Numbered from the stretch's first letter, positions 1-10,161 are shown. The stretch: 64,000 nt of DNA from Sphingomonas pseudosanguinis (GCF_014196255.1 NZ_JACIDH010000004.1:124001-188000), one strand, 5' to 3'. The notes: generated by a model not told the origin, from the sequence alone. Made by a program: numbers and translations.

Positions 1-818
1 TTGATCTTGGCCCGCTCGGCGGCGGTCAGGCGCGACAGGTCGCTGCCATTGGCCTTGTTGCGGCGCCAGCGATAGGTGTCGAAGCCCTCTTCGCGGGTGT
101 TGCGGCGGCTATAGGCGGCCGAGACGAGGATGCCGAAATCACCCCAGCTCTTCGAGATCAGGCCGGTCAGCCGCGGCTGGAAATCGCGGGTCAGCGAGTT
201 GGTGCCGCCCTGCGCCGAGAAGGCCACCTTGTCGCCCTTATGATCGAACGGCCGCGCGGTATAGAGGCCGACCGTGCCGGCCAGGCCGCCCTCGGTCTGC
301 CTGGCCTGGTAGGACTTCTCGACATCGACATGGTTGAACAGTTCGGCGGCGAACAGGTTGAAGTCGAAGGCGCGGTCGCGTGTCGTCTGGCCACGGCTGT
401 CCTGCGGCGAGTCGACATTGCCCAGCACTTCCATGCCGTCGAGCTGGACGCGGGTGAAGTCGGGACCCAGGCCGCGCAGCGAAATCCGGCGACCTTCGCC
501 CGCCTCGCGGTTGATCGCGACGCCGGGCAGGCGCTGCAGCGCTTCGGCGAGGTTCAGGTCGGGAAAGGCGGCGATGTCGGAGGCCGAGATCGAGTCCTTG
601 ATGATCGTCGCCTCGCGCTTGGAATTACGCGCGGCGGCCAGGCTGGTGCGATAGCCGGTGACGACGACGTCGCCCGCCGCATTCGTCGGGCTGCCCTGAT
701 CCGGCGCGGTGGCGTCCTGCGCCCCATCCTGCGCCTCCATATCCTGCGCAAGCGCCGGCTGCACCGCGAACAGCGTGCTCGACGCCAGCAGCAGCGCCCT
801 CTTCGTCCACTCCGTCAC
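1..818 (-). CDS. TonB-dependent receptor, N-terminal part (cut by window edge)
   Basis: Outer-membrane active-transport receptor; only the first 272 codons are in the window. The GTG start at 818 opens a signal peptide (ALLLASSTLFAVQPALAQ). About 30 residues later comes the TonB-box-like stretch GDVVVTGYRTS. The plug domain follows, with SASDIAAFPDLNLAEALQ, RLPGVAINREAGEGRRISLR and LGPDFTRVQLDGMEVLG, a pattern typical of the large Caulobacter/Xanthomonas-type receptor family that usually takes up carbohydrates. The start of the barrel (LTGLISKSWGDFGILVSAAY) is present. No ATG lies near the signal peptide, and a G-rich stretch 8-13 bases upstream may act as ribosome binding site. The substrate cannot be told from this part. 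The gene is divergent from the acid phosphatase at 1060 across a 241-bp gap with no Fur-box-like site. Confidence 0.88.
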   Translation of the reverse strand, partial: MTEWTKRALLLASSTLFAVQPALAQDMEAQDGAQDATAPDQGSPTNAAGDVVVTGYRTSLAAARNSKREATIIKDSISASDIAAFPDLNLAEALQRLPGVAINREAGEGRRISLRGLGPDFTRVQLDGMEVLGNVDSPQDSRGQTTRDRAFDFNLFAAELFNHVDVEKSYQARQTEGGLAGTVGLYTARPFDHKGDKVAFSAQGGTNSLTRDFQPRLTGLISKSWGDFGILVSAAYSRRNTREEGFDTYRWRRNKANGSDLSRLTAAERAKI

Positions 819-1059
819 GAAATACCCCCCAAGGAAATCCAATAGCTCGCCCGGCCATGCGGACGATCGCGGGGGAAGACGGGGGCGGCCGACAAACGGG
901 GACAAGGATTTTTGTAAAAGTTTTAAGACATTTATGGCGTTTTTGTTACATCGCTGGCGATGTCGGACCTTTCGCAAAATTGTCGGGCCATGGCTGTCCC
1001 CGTTACATCTTTGCGATACTCTTGGGGACACGGATCACATCTTGGGCATGGGGTGGAAT

Positions 1060-1791
1060 ATGCGGGCGATGGCATGGCGGGCGGGTCTGGCGGCGATCAT
1101 GATGCTGTCGGCTCCGGCCGGGGCGCGGGACACGAACGGCTATCTGCGCGCGGGCGAGGGGCTGGACCTGGCGACCATTTTGCCCGGGCCGCCCGCCGCC
1201 GGCTCGCCGCGTGCGCGGGCGGACGCACAGATATTCCGTGACAGCCGCGCGATGCAGGGCTCGCCGCGCTGGCAGCAGGCGACGGCGGACGTGTCGAGCG
1301 ACCTGGGTGAGCGTTTCGCCGGCGCGCTGGGCTTTCGCCCGGACTGGGCACGGCTGCCGGTGACCAGGGCGCTGATCGCGCGCTTCGATGCCGATCGGTC
1401 GGCGGCGATCCGGGCGGGCAAGGCCTATTGGCAGTCCGCGCGACCGTTCATCGGCGCCGACCTGCCCATCTGCGAGCCGCGCACGCCCTCGCTGATCGCC
1501 AATGGCGACTATCCCTCGGGGCACACCGCGCATGGCTGGGGCTTCGCGCTGATCATGGCCGAACTGTTGCCCGACCGGGCGCAGGCGATCCTGGCGCGTG
1601 GCCGCGACTATGGCGACAGCCGCTGGATCTGCGGCGCGCACAGCCTGAGCGCGGTCGAGGGCGGCTATCTGGCGGCGAGCGCGGTGGTGGCGCGCGAGCA
1701 TGGCGATGCCGCCTTCCGCCGCGACATGGCGGCGGCGGCGCAGGAGCTGTCGGCCTATCGCCGGACGCTCACAGCCGCCAATCCGCGCTGA
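1060..1791 (+). CDS. Secreted class A acid phosphatase-like protein (PAP2 superfamily), catalytic Asp replaced
   Basis: Periplasmic non-specific acid phosphatase relative of 243 residues. A signal peptide (LAAIMMLSAPAGA) precedes the mature chain. Conserved class A blocks are K121-x6-R128-P129 (KAYWQSARP), PSGH at 152-155 and SR-x5-H at 187-194 (SRWICGAH). In the family consensus SRxxxxxHxxxD the last position is Asp; here it is Ala198 (HSLSA). That Asp partners the nucleophilic His, so activity may be reduced or changed. ATG 1060 was chosen because GGGGTGGA lies just upstream; ATG 1048 and 1069 are in frame alternatives. The last 23 bp overlap the convergent receptor gene ending at 1769. Confidence 0.85.
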   Translation: MRAMAWRAGLAAIMMLSAPAGARDTNGYLRAGEGLDLATILPGPPAAGSPRARADAQIFRDSRAMQGSPRWQQATADVSSDLGERFAGALGFRPDWARLPVTRALIARFDADRSAAIRAGKAYWQSARPFIGADLPICEPRTPSLIANGDYPSGHTAHGWGFALIMAELLPDRAQAILARGRDYGDSRWICGAHSLSAVEGGYLAASAVVAREHGDAAFRRDMAAAAQELSAYRRTLTAANPR

Positions 1792-4450
1792 GCGCGATGA
1801 CGCGGCCCTGCTGGGCGCGAACAGTGATGACGCCGCCGGCATCGCTGGCGCGGACCTCGCCGCCCAGCGCGTCGCCCTGCATCACCGCGATCCGGTCGAG
1901 GATGTTGGTGGCGCGTAGCCGCATAGTGAGGGCGGGCGTCGCCGCCCAGCTCGCGCCCAGATCGATAACGGCGAAGCCGGGCAGCGCCAGCGTGTTGGCA
2001 TCGTCGGCGAAGCGCCGGCCCATCGCCGACACATCGCCGTCGAGCGTGACGCCGGCGCCGGGCGCGATCCAGCTGGCGGACAGGCGGCCCATCCATTGCG
2101 GTACGCGGCGGGGCAGGCGGCCGCTGAGGTCGGTGACGACCGGGCGGCCGTCGATGATGCGCGACAGGCGATAGGAGAGCAGGCGCGGGTCCTGCCACGT
2201 CGCGGTGCCGCGCAGCGACAGGCCGGGGATCGGCTCGACCCGGCCGGCGAGTTCCAATCCCAGCGTCCGCGCGGTCGCGTCATATTGCCCGACTTGCACC
2301 CCGCCGGTGGCGGGATCGAGCGACAGATTGGGCAGGCCGATATTGGGAAAGCGGCTGGCGAAGGCGGTCGCGTCGAGGCCGAAAGCGCCGCGCCGCCAGA
2401 TCAGGCCAAGCTCGGCCTGTTCGATGGTCAGCGCGCGCGGGGCGTCGCCGCTGCCGATGCGAAAGACGCCGGGATCGGGCAGCCGCATCGCGCGGGTCAG
2501 CCGCGCGAAACTCCCCAGCGTTTCGCTGGCACGCCAATGCAGCGCGACGGTCGCGGCGGTCCGCGCCAGCGGCTGGCGGCGATCGTCCCACAGGCTCGAT
2601 CCGATCATCAGCCGGTCGTCGGCCAGTGTCTCCGGATCGCCACCGTCGCGGATCGCGGGCCGCTCGATCCGGGCGGACAGGCGCGCGCGTTCGTGACGCA
2701 GACCCCAGTCGATCCGCCAGCGCGGCGCGACCTGCCATTCGTCCGCCGCATAGAGCGCGACCATGCGCTGTCGCCCCTCCAGCGCCTCATAGGTCGAACC
2801 GGCGGTCAGCAGGCCCCGATCGGTGAGCCGGCCGATCGCCCGACCGTTAACATCCAGCGCGACCAGATCGAGCCGCCGCCCCTGCTCGCGCGCCTCGACC
2901 AGCGCACGCGCGACGGCGCGGGCGAAGTGCCAGTCATAGCCGACGCCATAGACGCCCAGCGTCAGGTCATGATGCCCCGCCGCGTCCAGCGCGCGCGAAT
3001 AGGACAGGTCGGCGATCGCCTCATGCAGCCGAGTATCGGCGGCGACCGGGTTGAGGATGGTGACGCGGTCATTGCCCGGCAGCGCGGCGAAGGGCGTGCC
3101 GTCGCCCGCATGGCGCAGCGCGACGCTGGCCGTGTCGGGAAAGGCGGCGATCAGGCGGGGCAGGGCCTGGGTCAGCATGTCCGCCGCCGGCACCGCGCTG
3201 CCCGAGGAGGACAGAGCGTAGCGCTCGGTATGCGAGGCGCGGTAATGCGCGCGCAGGGTCAGCTTGCCCGCGCCCAGCGGCTGGCTCCACGCAAGCGAGG
3301 GCATGGCCAGGCGATTGCGGTTGTTGCGGCCCAATGGTCGCGTGCTCAGCGCCGCGAAGTCGAGCGTGGCGAAATCGGGTCCGAAGAAGCTCCCCCGCCG
3401 GGGATCGAAACCGGGCAATGGCGACAGGCGGCCGCGATCATAGCGCATCGGAAAGGACGAGATGTTGAGCGTGTCGTCGTCCAGCAGATACAGCGCCAGC
3501 GTCAACGTGCCGCCCTGCGGCAGATCATGGTCGACCCGCGCCCGCACCTGCCCCCCGCCCAGCGTCGAGGCGATGCGGCGGACGCTGGGGTCGCGGGTGG
3601 CCATCCCGCCGACGATCGCGCGCCAGCCCGGCGCGATGGGGCCGGCGACATAGCCCTCCCACCGCGCCAGGCCGTAATCGGTCAGGGTGAGCCGGGTCTC
3701 CGCCGATCGCCGCCTCGTCGGCGCCCGGCTGCGCAGGTTCAGGATGCCGCCCGGCGCATTGCTGGCGAACACCGCCGAGGGGCCGCCGCGCACATAATCG
3801 GCCGTCTCGATCATCAGGTCGGGGCGGACGAACTGGTCGATATCGGTCCAGGGCAGCGTGTCATGCTGCACCGGCAGGCCGTCCTCCTGCACCGCGATCG
3901 CCTGATACCCGTCGAGCGGGATGCCGCGCACGCGGATCGTGTTCGCCGCGACGCCGGCCGAATTGTCCACCCATAGCCCCGGCAGGCCCGACAGCAGCTC
4001 GGCCAGACTCTGCGGCGCGCGGCGGGCCAGCTCCACGGTCGCGATCTGTGACGCGGAATAGCTTCGCTCCAATTCCCCCTGCACGCTGGTGCCGCGCCGG
4101 CCGGAGACGATCACCTCCGTACCGATAACGGGGGGCGGACCGGCCGGGGCGGGGCGCGCTTCGGGCGGTCGTGGAATGGCGCGGCGGACGACGATCCCGC
4201 CGGCACGCTGGCGGCAGGACAGTCCCGCCGGCCGGCACCAGCGATCTAGCGCGGTCGACAGCCGCATCGCGCCGCGCAATCGGGGGGCGTGACGCCCCGC
4301 CAGATCGGCGGGCCGCGCGACCAGCGCCTGTCCCGCTTGCCGCGCCAGCCGGTCGAGACCGGCGGCGACGGGGCCGGCGGGCAGGTCGACCGCCAGGACG
4401 GGATCGTCCTGCACGCTCCCGGCCAGAGCGATCGCCAGCAACAGCGTCAT
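1769..4450 (-). CDS. TonB-dependent receptor with N-terminal STN domain
   Basis: Outer-membrane receptor of 893 residues. After a short signal peptide (MTLLLAIALAGSVQ) an STN (secretin/TonB short N-terminal) domain spans roughly residues 20-90 (DLPAGPVAAGLDRLARQAGQ). A TonB box-like stretch (GTEVIVSGRRGT) follows, then the plug (LAELLSGLPGLWVDNSAGVA; VRGGPSAVFASNAPGGILNL) and a 22-strand-type barrel ending in the aromatic residue pattern ALSADWRL. STN domains usually signal to a FecR-type anti-sigma factor, but no fecIR pair lies within this window beside it, so it may act alone or with a distant partner. The 3' end overlaps the convergent acid phosphatase gene by 23 bp. The ligand is unknown; the STN architecture is common in ferric citrate and heme/siderophore receptors. 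Confidence 0.88.
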   Translation of the reverse strand: MTLLLAIALAGSVQDDPVLAVDLPAGPVAAGLDRLARQAGQALVARPADLAGRHAPRLRGAMRLSTALDRWCRPAGLSCRQRAGGIVVRRAIPRPPEARPAPAGPPPVIGTEVIVSGRRGTSVQGELERSYSASQIATVELARRAPQSLAELLSGLPGLWVDNSAGVAANTIRVRGIPLDGYQAIAVQEDGLPVQHDTLPWTDIDQFVRPDLMIETADYVRGGPSAVFASNAPGGILNLRSRAPTRRRSAETRLTLTDYGLARWEGYVAGPIAPGWRAIVGGMATRDPSVRRIASTLGGGQVRARVDHDLPQGGTLTLALYLLDDDTLNISSFPMRYDRGRLSPLPGFDPRRGSFFGPDFATLDFAALSTRPLGRNNRNRLAMPSLAWSQPLGAGKLTLRAHYRASHTERYALSSSGSAVPAADMLTQALPRLIAAFPDTASVALRHAGDGTPFAALPGNDRVTILNPVAADTRLHEAIADLSYSRALDAAGHHDLTLGVYGVGYDWHFARAVARALVEAREQGRRLDLVALDVNGRAIGRLTDRGLLTAGSTYEALEGRQRMVALYAADEWQVAPRWRIDWGLRHERARLSARIERPAIRDGGDPETLADDRLMIGSSLWDDRRQPLARTAATVALHWRASETLGSFARLTRAMRLPDPGVFRIGSGDAPRALTIEQAELGLIWRRGAFGLDATAFASRFPNIGLPNLSLDPATGGVQVGQYDATARTLGLELAGRVEPIPGLSLRGTATWQDPRLLSYRLSRIIDGRPVVTDLSGRLPRRVPQWMGRLSASWIAPGAGVTLDGDVSAMGRRFADDANTLALPGFAVIDLGASWAATPALTMRLRATNILDRIAVMQGDALGGEVRASDAGGVITVRAQQGRVIALSADWRL

Positions 4451-4701
4451 CCCCGCACCCGACCCGTGCCGGTGCGGCGGCCCTTCGCCCCGTCTGTCAT
4501 CCGTTATCCGCGCCCGATCCCCCAGATCCGGCGCATGGGTGCCGGTCCGACGCGGGCGCGCTTAGCGGGCGATTATGTAGCCCGCATGTCAGTCGCGCCG
4601 ACCGGATCGTATCGACATCCCGATGCACCATCGCGCTCGCACTCATGTGGAGCATGCCGATGAGGCGTACGCGGTCGTGAGCGGAGGCGGATCGTAACAA
4701 T

Positions 4702-4758
4702 GGGGGGCACCCCTCCGTCAGGTCTGTGGCCTGCCACCTCCCCTCGCAGGGAAGGAAA
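4702..4758. repeat. Half copy of the CCTCCCC-type palindromic repeat
   Basis: Contains CACCCCTCCGTCAGGTCTG followed by TGGCCTGCCACCTCCCC, the same modules as in the complete repeats at 11144-11268, 18823-18941 and 30651-30777. Only one arm is present here, so it is probably a decayed copy. Confidence 0.6.
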
Positions 4759-4778
4759 AGAGGGAATGTTGGATAAAT

Positions 4779-4797
4779 GAGAATCAATATCAATAGC
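4779..4797 (+). promoter_or_regulatory. Fur-box-like site upstream of siderophore receptor
   Basis: GAGAATCAATATCAATAGC matches 13 of 19 positions of the classical Fur box (GATAATGATAATCATTATC). It lies about 50 bp before the ATG of a siderophore receptor, where an iron repressor would be expected. A second, better match (15 of 19) lies upstream of the other siderophore receptor at 10162-10180, which supports the call. Confidence 0.55.
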
Positions 4798-4849
4798 ATT
4801 GACAGTGCGATTGTTTCGCAATAGCGACTGGATCGAAGGGGAAAAGATC

Positions 4850-7192
4850 ATGTCGCATTCGTTCATCGCGCTATCCTGCGTGGGCTTTCTGGCCACCGCG
4901 CCACATGTCGCCGCCGCCGAGGAGGCGCCGCGCGTCGAACCCGCCGAACGCGCGCAGGACGCCGCCGGTCAGCGCGATACGGTGATCGTCACCGGACAGC
5001 GCGCGCATGCCGCGACGCTGGAAAGTCCCAAGGCGACCGCGCCGCTGCTCGACACGCCGCAGACGATCACCGTGGTCAGCGAACAGACCATCCGGAAACA
5101 GAATCTCCAGACGCTGCGCGACGTGCTCCAGACGATACCGGGCATCACCTTCGGCGCGGGCGAGGGCGGTGGCGGCTATGGCGATTCGATCAACCTGCGC
5201 GGCTATTCGGCGAACAACGACGTCACCATCGACGGCGTCCGCGACAGCGCACAGTATAGCCGCACCGACCCGTTCAACCTGCAACAGGTCGAGGTCTATA
5301 ACGGCGCCAACAGCGTCTTCAACGGATCGGGATCGGTCGGCGGCACGATCAACCTGGTTTCCAAGGTGCCCACGCCTGAGACGCTGACCATCGTCCAGGG
5401 ATCGGCCGGCACCGACAATTACTATCGTGGCGCGATCGACAGCAATGTGCGGGTGTCCGATCTCGTCGCGGTGCGGCTGAACGGCGCGTACCACCATAAT
5501 GACGTACCCGGCCGCGACGTCGAGACGATGGAGCGCTGGGGCATCGCGCCGTCGGTCACCATCGGCATCGGCGGGCCGACCAGCCTGACGCTCGCCTATG
5601 TCCATCAGGAGGATCGCAATACGCCGGTGTACGGCGTGCCCTGGTTCGACAATGGCCTGATCGACGGCTTCGTGCCGGGCGCGCGGCGCGACAGCTATTT
5701 CGGCATGGCCAATCTCGACCGTCAGGCGATCACCGTCGACCGGCTGACCGCCACCTTCCGCCACGCGATCGACGATCATTGGAGCGTGCGCAACCTGACC
5801 CGCTGGCAACAGGTGAAGCAGGACAGCGTGACCTCGGCACCGCAGGGGATTTTCTGCCTGGCATCGACCAACCGACAGCCCAGCGGCGCGGCCTGCCCCG
5901 CTAATGTCCCGGCCGGCTTTTATCTCCCCTCGGGTCCGCGCGGGCTGGTGCGGAACCAGGAGAACCAGCTGCTCTACAACCAGACCGATCTGCGGCATGA
6001 GGCCGGCGCGAAGGGCGGGCTGCACAATGTCCTGAACATCGGCGTGTCGGGGATGGTCGAGAATTACCGGATCACCCAAGGCTCGCTGCCGCGCAACGCC
6101 GATGGCAGCGCGGTGACGCTGCCCCTCATCAATATCGCCGCGCCCGACACCAACTATGCCGGGCCGATCAACTTCGTCACCACCGCCCAGTCGCGCAGCG
6201 AGACGCGCAACATCGCGGTCTATGCCTTCGACACGCTGGAGCTGAACCGCTTCTTCGAGCTGAACGGCGGCGTGCGCTGGGAGTATCAGGAGGCGAACTT
6301 CCGGTCGCTGCCGCTGGCTGCGGCGGCGGTGAACACGCTGGCGACGCAGCCGCAGGTCAGTCGCGAGCGGCTGTTCTCCTGGCGGGTCGGGGGCGTGTTC
6401 CACCCGGTCGAGCATGTCAGCGTCTATGCCGGCTATGGCAATGCCAGGACGCCGTCCTCGACGACCGTCCGGCTGGGTTGCGGCGTGCCGGCCTCGGCGA
6501 CCGCCGCCAACCCGTGCGCGGTCGCACCCGAAACCGCGAAGAATTACGAGGTCGGCGTGAAGGCCGGGCTGTTCGACCGCCGGCTGGAGCTGACCGCCGC
6601 CGTCTTCCGCAACGAACGCACCAATTACCGCGTGCCCTCCAACGATCCGTCGCTGCCCGCCAATCTGCAGGTACTCGACGGACGCAGCCAAGTGGACGGC
6701 ATCGCACTGGGCGCATCGGGCGCGATCACCCCGGCCTGGACGATCTTCGCCAACTACACCTATCTCGACGGCAAGGTCCGGCAGAGCATCTCCAACCGCG
6801 ACAAGGCGGCCGGCATCGTCGATCCGCAGGCGGGCAGCCGGCTGATCCAGACGCCCGAACATTCGGGCAGCCTGTTCACCACCTACAAGCTGCCCTTCGG
6901 CCTGGAGGTCGGGTATGGCCTGACCTATCAGGGATCATTCGCGACCAACGCGCCGGTGGGCCTGAACCTGGTGCAGTTCCGGGTGGACGATTATCTGATC
7001 CACCGCGCCTATCTGGCCTATACCATCGCGCAGCGCTGGACCCTGCAGCTCAATGTCCAGAACTTCACTGACGAGACATACGTCACCGGCGTGCGCAACA
7101 ATGTGAATGCGACGACCGGCATGGTCACCGGCGGCTGGGCGGTGCCCGGCGACCGGCGGCAGGCGACGCTCAGCCTGTTCTACAATTTCTGA
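4850..7192 (+). CDS. TonB-dependent siderophore receptor
   Basis: Outer-membrane receptor of 780 residues for ferric siderophores. A signal peptide ([20 protein letters not shown]) ends near AAAEE. The TonB box-like segment [10 protein letters not shown] precedes the plug, which has the siderophore-family hallmarks [34 protein letters not shown] and [18 protein letters not shown]. The barrel ends with YNF, a normal C-terminal aromatic. ATG 4850 was chosen over an upstream ATG at 4799 because it follows a strong Shine-Dalgarno and starts the signal peptide. The PiuC-type hydroxylase begins 20 bp downstream, so the two probably form one iron-regulated operon under the Fur-box-like site at 4779. 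A catecholate or hydroxamate ligand is likely, as in FhuE/Fiu/PiuA relatives; which one cannot be told. Confidence 0.92.
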   Translation: MSHSFIALSCVGFLATAPHVAAAEEAPRVEPAERAQDAAGQRDTVIVTGQRAHAATLESPKATAPLLDTPQTITVVSEQTIRKQNLQTLRDVLQTIPGITFGAGEGGGGYGDSINLRGYSANNDVTIDGVRDSAQYSRTDPFNLQQVEVYNGANSVFNGSGSVGGTINLVSKVPTPETLTIVQGSAGTDNYYRGAIDSNVRVSDLVAVRLNGAYHHNDVPGRDVETMERWGIAPSVTIGIGGPTSLTLAYVHQEDRNTPVYGVPWFDNGLIDGFVPGARRDSYFGMANLDRQAITVDRLTATFRHAIDDHWSVRNLTRWQQVKQDSVTSAPQGIFCLASTNRQPSGAACPANVPAGFYLPSGPRGLVRNQENQLLYNQTDLRHEAGAKGGLHNVLNIGVSGMVENYRITQGSLPRNADGSAVTLPLINIAAPDTNYAGPINFVTTAQSRSETRNIAVYAFDTLELNRFFELNGGVRWEYQEANFRSLPLAAAAVNTLATQPQVSRERLFSWRVGGVFHPVEHVSVYAGYGNARTPSSTTVRLGCGVPASATAANPCAVAPETAKNYEVGVKAGLFDRRLELTAAVFRNERTNYRVPSNDPSLPANLQVLDGRSQVDGIALGASGAITPAWTIFANYTYLDGKVRQSISNRDKAAGIVDPQAGSRLIQTPEHSGSLFTTYKLPFGLEVGYGLTYQGSFATNAPVGLNLVQFRVDDYLIHRAYLAYTIAQRWTLQLNVQNFTDETYVTGVRNNVNATTGMVTGGWAVPGDRRQATLSLFYNF

Positions 7193-7211
7193 ACCGGATA
7201 GCGTTGCCGCC

Positions 7212-7895
7212 ATGCTGATCGCGATTCCGAACATACTCGATCCCGCCGGCGTCGCCGCCATTCGCGGGATCATCGACGACAGTCCCTGGGTCGACGGCAA
7301 CGCGACCTCGGGGCCGCAGGCCGCGCTCGCCAAGCGCAACGAGCAATTGCCGGAGGATAGCGCCGCCGCCATCCAGGCGGGGCGGATGGTCCTCGACGCG
7401 CTGGGCCGCTCAGCCCTGTTCGTCGCGGCGGCGCTGCCGCTCAAGGTCTATCCGCCGCTGTTCAACCGCTATGCCGGCGGCCAGGCGTTCGACGTCCATG
7501 TCGACAATGCGGTGCGACTGAAGCGCGGCAGCGATTTCCGGATGCGCGCCGACCTGTCGCTGACCCTCTTCCTCGAAGACCCGGCCGCCTATGACGGTGG
7601 CGAACTGGTGGTCGAAGATCTGTTCGGCGAACAGCGGGTGAAGCTCGGCGCGGGCGACGCCGTGCTCTATCCCGCCTCCAGCCTGCACCGGGTCGAGGCC
7701 GTCACGCGCGGCGCCCGCGTCGCGTCGTTCCTGTGGGTCCAGTCGATGGTCCGCGACGATGGCGAGCGGCGCATCCTGTTCGACCTGGACCGGGCGATCC
7801 AGCGGCTGGGCGCCGACAAGGGGCAGGGCGATCGCTCGGTCGTCGAGCTGACCGGGGTGTATCACAATCTGCTGCGCCGCTGGGCCGACGCCTGA
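7212..7895 (+). CDS. piuC: PKHD-type Fe(II)/2-oxoglutarate hydroxylase, PiuC/YbiX family
   Basis: Iron- and 2-oxoglutarate-dependent dioxygenase of 227 residues. The metal triad is visible as H96-x-D98 (FDVHVDNA) and H159 ([10 protein letters not shown]), with R169 ([10 protein letters not shown]) in the place of the 2-oxoglutarate-binding Arg. The N-terminal half ([10 protein letters not shown]) and length match the PiuC/YbiX family (about 226 residues). In many proteobacteria this gene sits beside a siderophore receptor (piuA, fiu) and is Fur-regulated. Here it follows one after 20 bp, which agrees with that context. Its natural substrate is not established. ATG 7212 is the start that matches family length. 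Confidence 0.9.
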   Translation: MLIAIPNILDPAGVAAIRGIIDDSPWVDGNATSGPQAALAKRNEQLPEDSAAAIQAGRMVLDALGRSALFVAAALPLKVYPPLFNRYAGGQAFDVHVDNAVRLKRGSDFRMRADLSLTLFLEDPAAYDGGELVVEDLFGEQRVKLGAGDAVLYPASSLHRVEAVTRGARVASFLWVQSMVRDDGERRILFDLDRAIQRLGADKGQGDRSVVELTGVYHNLLRRWADA

Positions 7896-7902
7896 GCCTC
7901 CA

Positions 7903-7997
7903 CCCTCACCCTTCCGGCGCTTTGCGCCTCCCTCCCTCTCCCAGCGGGAGAGGGAAGGGGCCCACCCGCCATAGGCGGGTGGGAAGGGTGAGGGCGG
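7903..7997. repeat. Palindromic intergenic repeat, CCCTCACCC family
   Basis: Outer arms CCCTCACCCTT and AAGGGTGAGGG are perfect inverted copies. Between them lie nested hairpins CCCTCTCCC/GGGAGAGGG and CCCACCCGCC/GGCGGGTGGG. Copies of the same family lie at 13350-13440, 14884-15017 and, inside a gene, at 16398-16506. It separates two convergent genes and may also act as a bidirectional transcription stop. Confidence 0.85.
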
Positions 7998-8002
7998 GGA
8001 GC

Positions 8003-10117
8003 TTAGAACCGCCCCCGCAACGTCACCCGCACATTCCTCGGCGCGCCCGGCATCGTCCAGACATCGGCATAGCTGCTGGCGATGTAATAGGTGTCGAAGA
8101 TATTCTCGAGGTCGACGCGCACGTCGAACTGCGGATTGACCCGCCACGTCGCATCGGCGCGCAGCGTCGTATAGGCGGGCAGGCGATAGCCCGAGGCGAA
8201 CGGATCGCCGTTACGCGCGCCGACATGGTTCACCCCGCCGCCGATCGTCACCGCGCCGATCCGCTGATGCAGGTCGAGCGCGCCCAGATAGCGCGGCACG
8301 TTGGACAGCATCGTGCCGATCAGCGCGGCATTCTTGTCGTTGCGCACCGTTGCGTCGGTATAGGTGAAGGTGCCGGTCGCGGTCAGCCCGCCGGTCAGTG
8401 CCAGATCGGCGACCGTCTCCACGCCGCGCGAGCGCTGGCGGCCGATCTGCGTCTTGACGAAGACGTCGGTGGCGTTGGGGTTCAGCACGTTGCGCTTCGT
8501 CATGGTGAACAGCGCCGTCTGACCGGTCAGCGCGCCGCCGAACAGCGTGTATTTCGCGCCGACCTCGGCCGAATCGCTCTTTTCCGCATCGAAGCTGGCG
8601 ACGCCGTCCGACGGGTTGAGCCGCAGCGACTGACCCCAGCTGGTGAACAGCGACAGGTTGGGCGTCGCCGCCCAGGTCAGCGCGGCGCGCGGGGTGATGC
8701 CGCGATCCACCGTCTCCAGCCGCAGATCCCGGATGCGGTTGAGCATCGACTCGCGGAAATTATTCCAGCGCGCCCCGATCAGCGCGGTAAAGTCTCCGAA
8801 GCGGATCAGGTCCTGCGCATAGAGGCTCTCGCTGCGGAAGGAATGATGCCGGTCCTGAAACGGCGTCGGCACCGGCAGCGGCTGGCCATAGACGGGGTTG
8901 AAGGCGTCGATGGTCAGGATCGGCGCGCCCGGCCGCCCGCGCGCCTGGTCCATGCGGAAGTCCATGCCGTGCCGCACCCGGTCCGCGCCGAAACGCAGCT
9001 CGTGCGAAAGGCCCAGCCAGTCGAGCTTGGCGGTCATCTCGATCCGCGCGGTCAGGTCCTGCCAGCGGAAATCATGGAAACGCCGCGACCGCCCGATCGT
9101 CCTGCCATCGGCCTGCACCCCGCGCGCGCCGAAATCGACTTGCGTCGCATAGCCGGTCAGGAAGCCGTCGCGGCTCGACACCCCGCCCTCCAGCGAGACG
9201 CGGTCAGAGAGCGCGGCGAAGACGCTGCCCTGTTGCCACAGCATGCGCTGGGTCATGCGGCCATCGGCGGGCTCGCCGAGATATGTGGCGCGGTCCATCG
9301 CGCGCGCATCGCCCCGGATCGCCGCCACGCCGCGATCGATCGGCGCGCGGTTGCGCATGAACTCGGCCTGATAGAGCAGGCGCAGGCTGTCGCTGGGCGT
9401 GAACGCGACCGAGGGGGCGAGCAGCAGTCGGTCGGTATGGACGTAGCGGCGGAAGCTGTCGCCCTCCTCCGCCACGCCGATCATCCGCACCTCCAGCGTG
9501 TCGGTGACGGGCCCGCCGATGTCGCCGGTCGCGCGCACCCGGTTCCAGCTGCCATAGCTGAGCGAGGTTTCACCCTGGCGGGTGGCGGTCGGCGTCTTGG
9601 TGACGATGTTGAGCGAGCCCCCCGGCTCGCCCAGCCCCGACAGGGCGGCGGCGGCACCCTTCAGGAATTCGAACCGCTCGACCGTGGCGGTGTCGATGGG
9701 GGCGTTGAAGCCCAGATTGCTGCTGAACCGGTTGATGAGGACATCGGGGCCGCTGTTTTCGTTGCCGGCAAAACCCCGGATCGAATATTTGTCCCACAGC
9801 CCGCCAAAGTCGTTCTGGCGGGCGACGCCGCCGGCCAGCTCGACCGTATCGTCCAGTCGGGTCGCACCCAGCCGGTCGATCAGCGCGCGATCGATGATGC
9901 GCAGCGACTGGGGATAGCGGCGCGCGGAGGCGTCGGTGCCGGTGATGCTGGCGCTCGCCTCGCGCAGGCCTTTGACGACAATGTCGCTCTGCGCGTCGGT
10001 CGCGGCGGTCTTGTCGTCGACGGGCGAAAGGGGGGCGGTCGGCCGATCCGCGGCCCAGCCGGGTTGCGCCATGACGCATCCGGCCAACAGCATGACGCGG
10101 CCCATTGTCTTCGACAT
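8003..10117 (-). CDS. TonB-dependent siderophore receptor
   Basis: Outer-membrane receptor of 704 residues. Signal peptide MLLAGCVMAQPGWA; TonB box-like QSDIVVKGLREA; plug motifs RYPQSLRIIDRALIDRLGAT, KYSIRGFAGNENSGPDVLIN and LGEPGGSLNIVTKTPT. The barrel ends in VTLRGRF, with terminal Phe. The NIVTKTPT plug signature is typical of siderophore receptors (FhuA/FhuE/FpvA type). ATG 10117 is preferred to ATG 10138 because the signal peptide follows directly. A strong Fur-box-like match lies 45 bp upstream at 10162-10180. The gene is convergent with the siderophore receptor/piuC operon and separated from it only by a palindromic repeat. Confidence 0.92.
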   Translation of the reverse strand: MSKTMGRVMLLAGCVMAQPGWAADRPTAPLSPVDDKTAATDAQSDIVVKGLREASASITGTDASARRYPQSLRIIDRALIDRLGATRLDDTVELAGGVARQNDFGGLWDKYSIRGFAGNENSGPDVLINRFSSNLGFNAPIDTATVERFEFLKGAAAALSGLGEPGGSLNIVTKTPTATRQGETSLSYGSWNRVRATGDIGGPVTDTLEVRMIGVAEEGDSFRRYVHTDRLLLAPSVAFTPSDSLRLLYQAEFMRNRAPIDRGVAAIRGDARAMDRATYLGEPADGRMTQRMLWQQGSVFAALSDRVSLEGGVSSRDGFLTGYATQVDFGARGVQADGRTIGRSRRFHDFRWQDLTARIEMTAKLDWLGLSHELRFGADRVRHGMDFRMDQARGRPGAPILTIDAFNPVYGQPLPVPTPFQDRHHSFRSESLYAQDLIRFGDFTALIGARWNNFRESMLNRIRDLRLETVDRGITPRAALTWAATPNLSLFTSWGQSLRLNPSDGVASFDAEKSDSAEVGAKYTLFGGALTGQTALFTMTKRNVLNPNATDVFVKTQIGRQRSRGVETVADLALTGGLTATGTFTYTDATVRNDKNAALIGTMLSNVPRYLGALDLHQRIGAVTIGGGVNHVGARNGDPFASGYRLPAYTTLRADATWRVNPQFDVRVDLENIFDTYYIASSYADVWTMPGAPRNVRVTLRGRF

Positions 10118-10161
10118 TTCCGAGCGACCCCCATTCAATCGATTTGCACGGCGCCAATATC

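Larger units (their letters stand above)
4451..4849. other. Intergenic region between divergent TonB receptors
   Basis: Nearly 400 bp without a convincing gene. It holds the start region of the STN receptor on the left, one half of a palindromic repeat at 4702-4758, and an AT-rich segment with a Fur-box-like site at 4779-4797 directed to the siderophore receptor at 4850. The ribosome binding site of that gene, GAAGGGGAAAAG, ends 3 bases before its ATG. Short open frames here are shadows with no family signal. Confidence 0.6.

Noticed and set aside
2096-3976. Long plus-strand open frame opposite the STN receptor
   Set aside because: It is the antisense frame of a clear receptor gene, Arg/Gln/Gly-rich without family motifs; such frames arise from high-GC codon bias.
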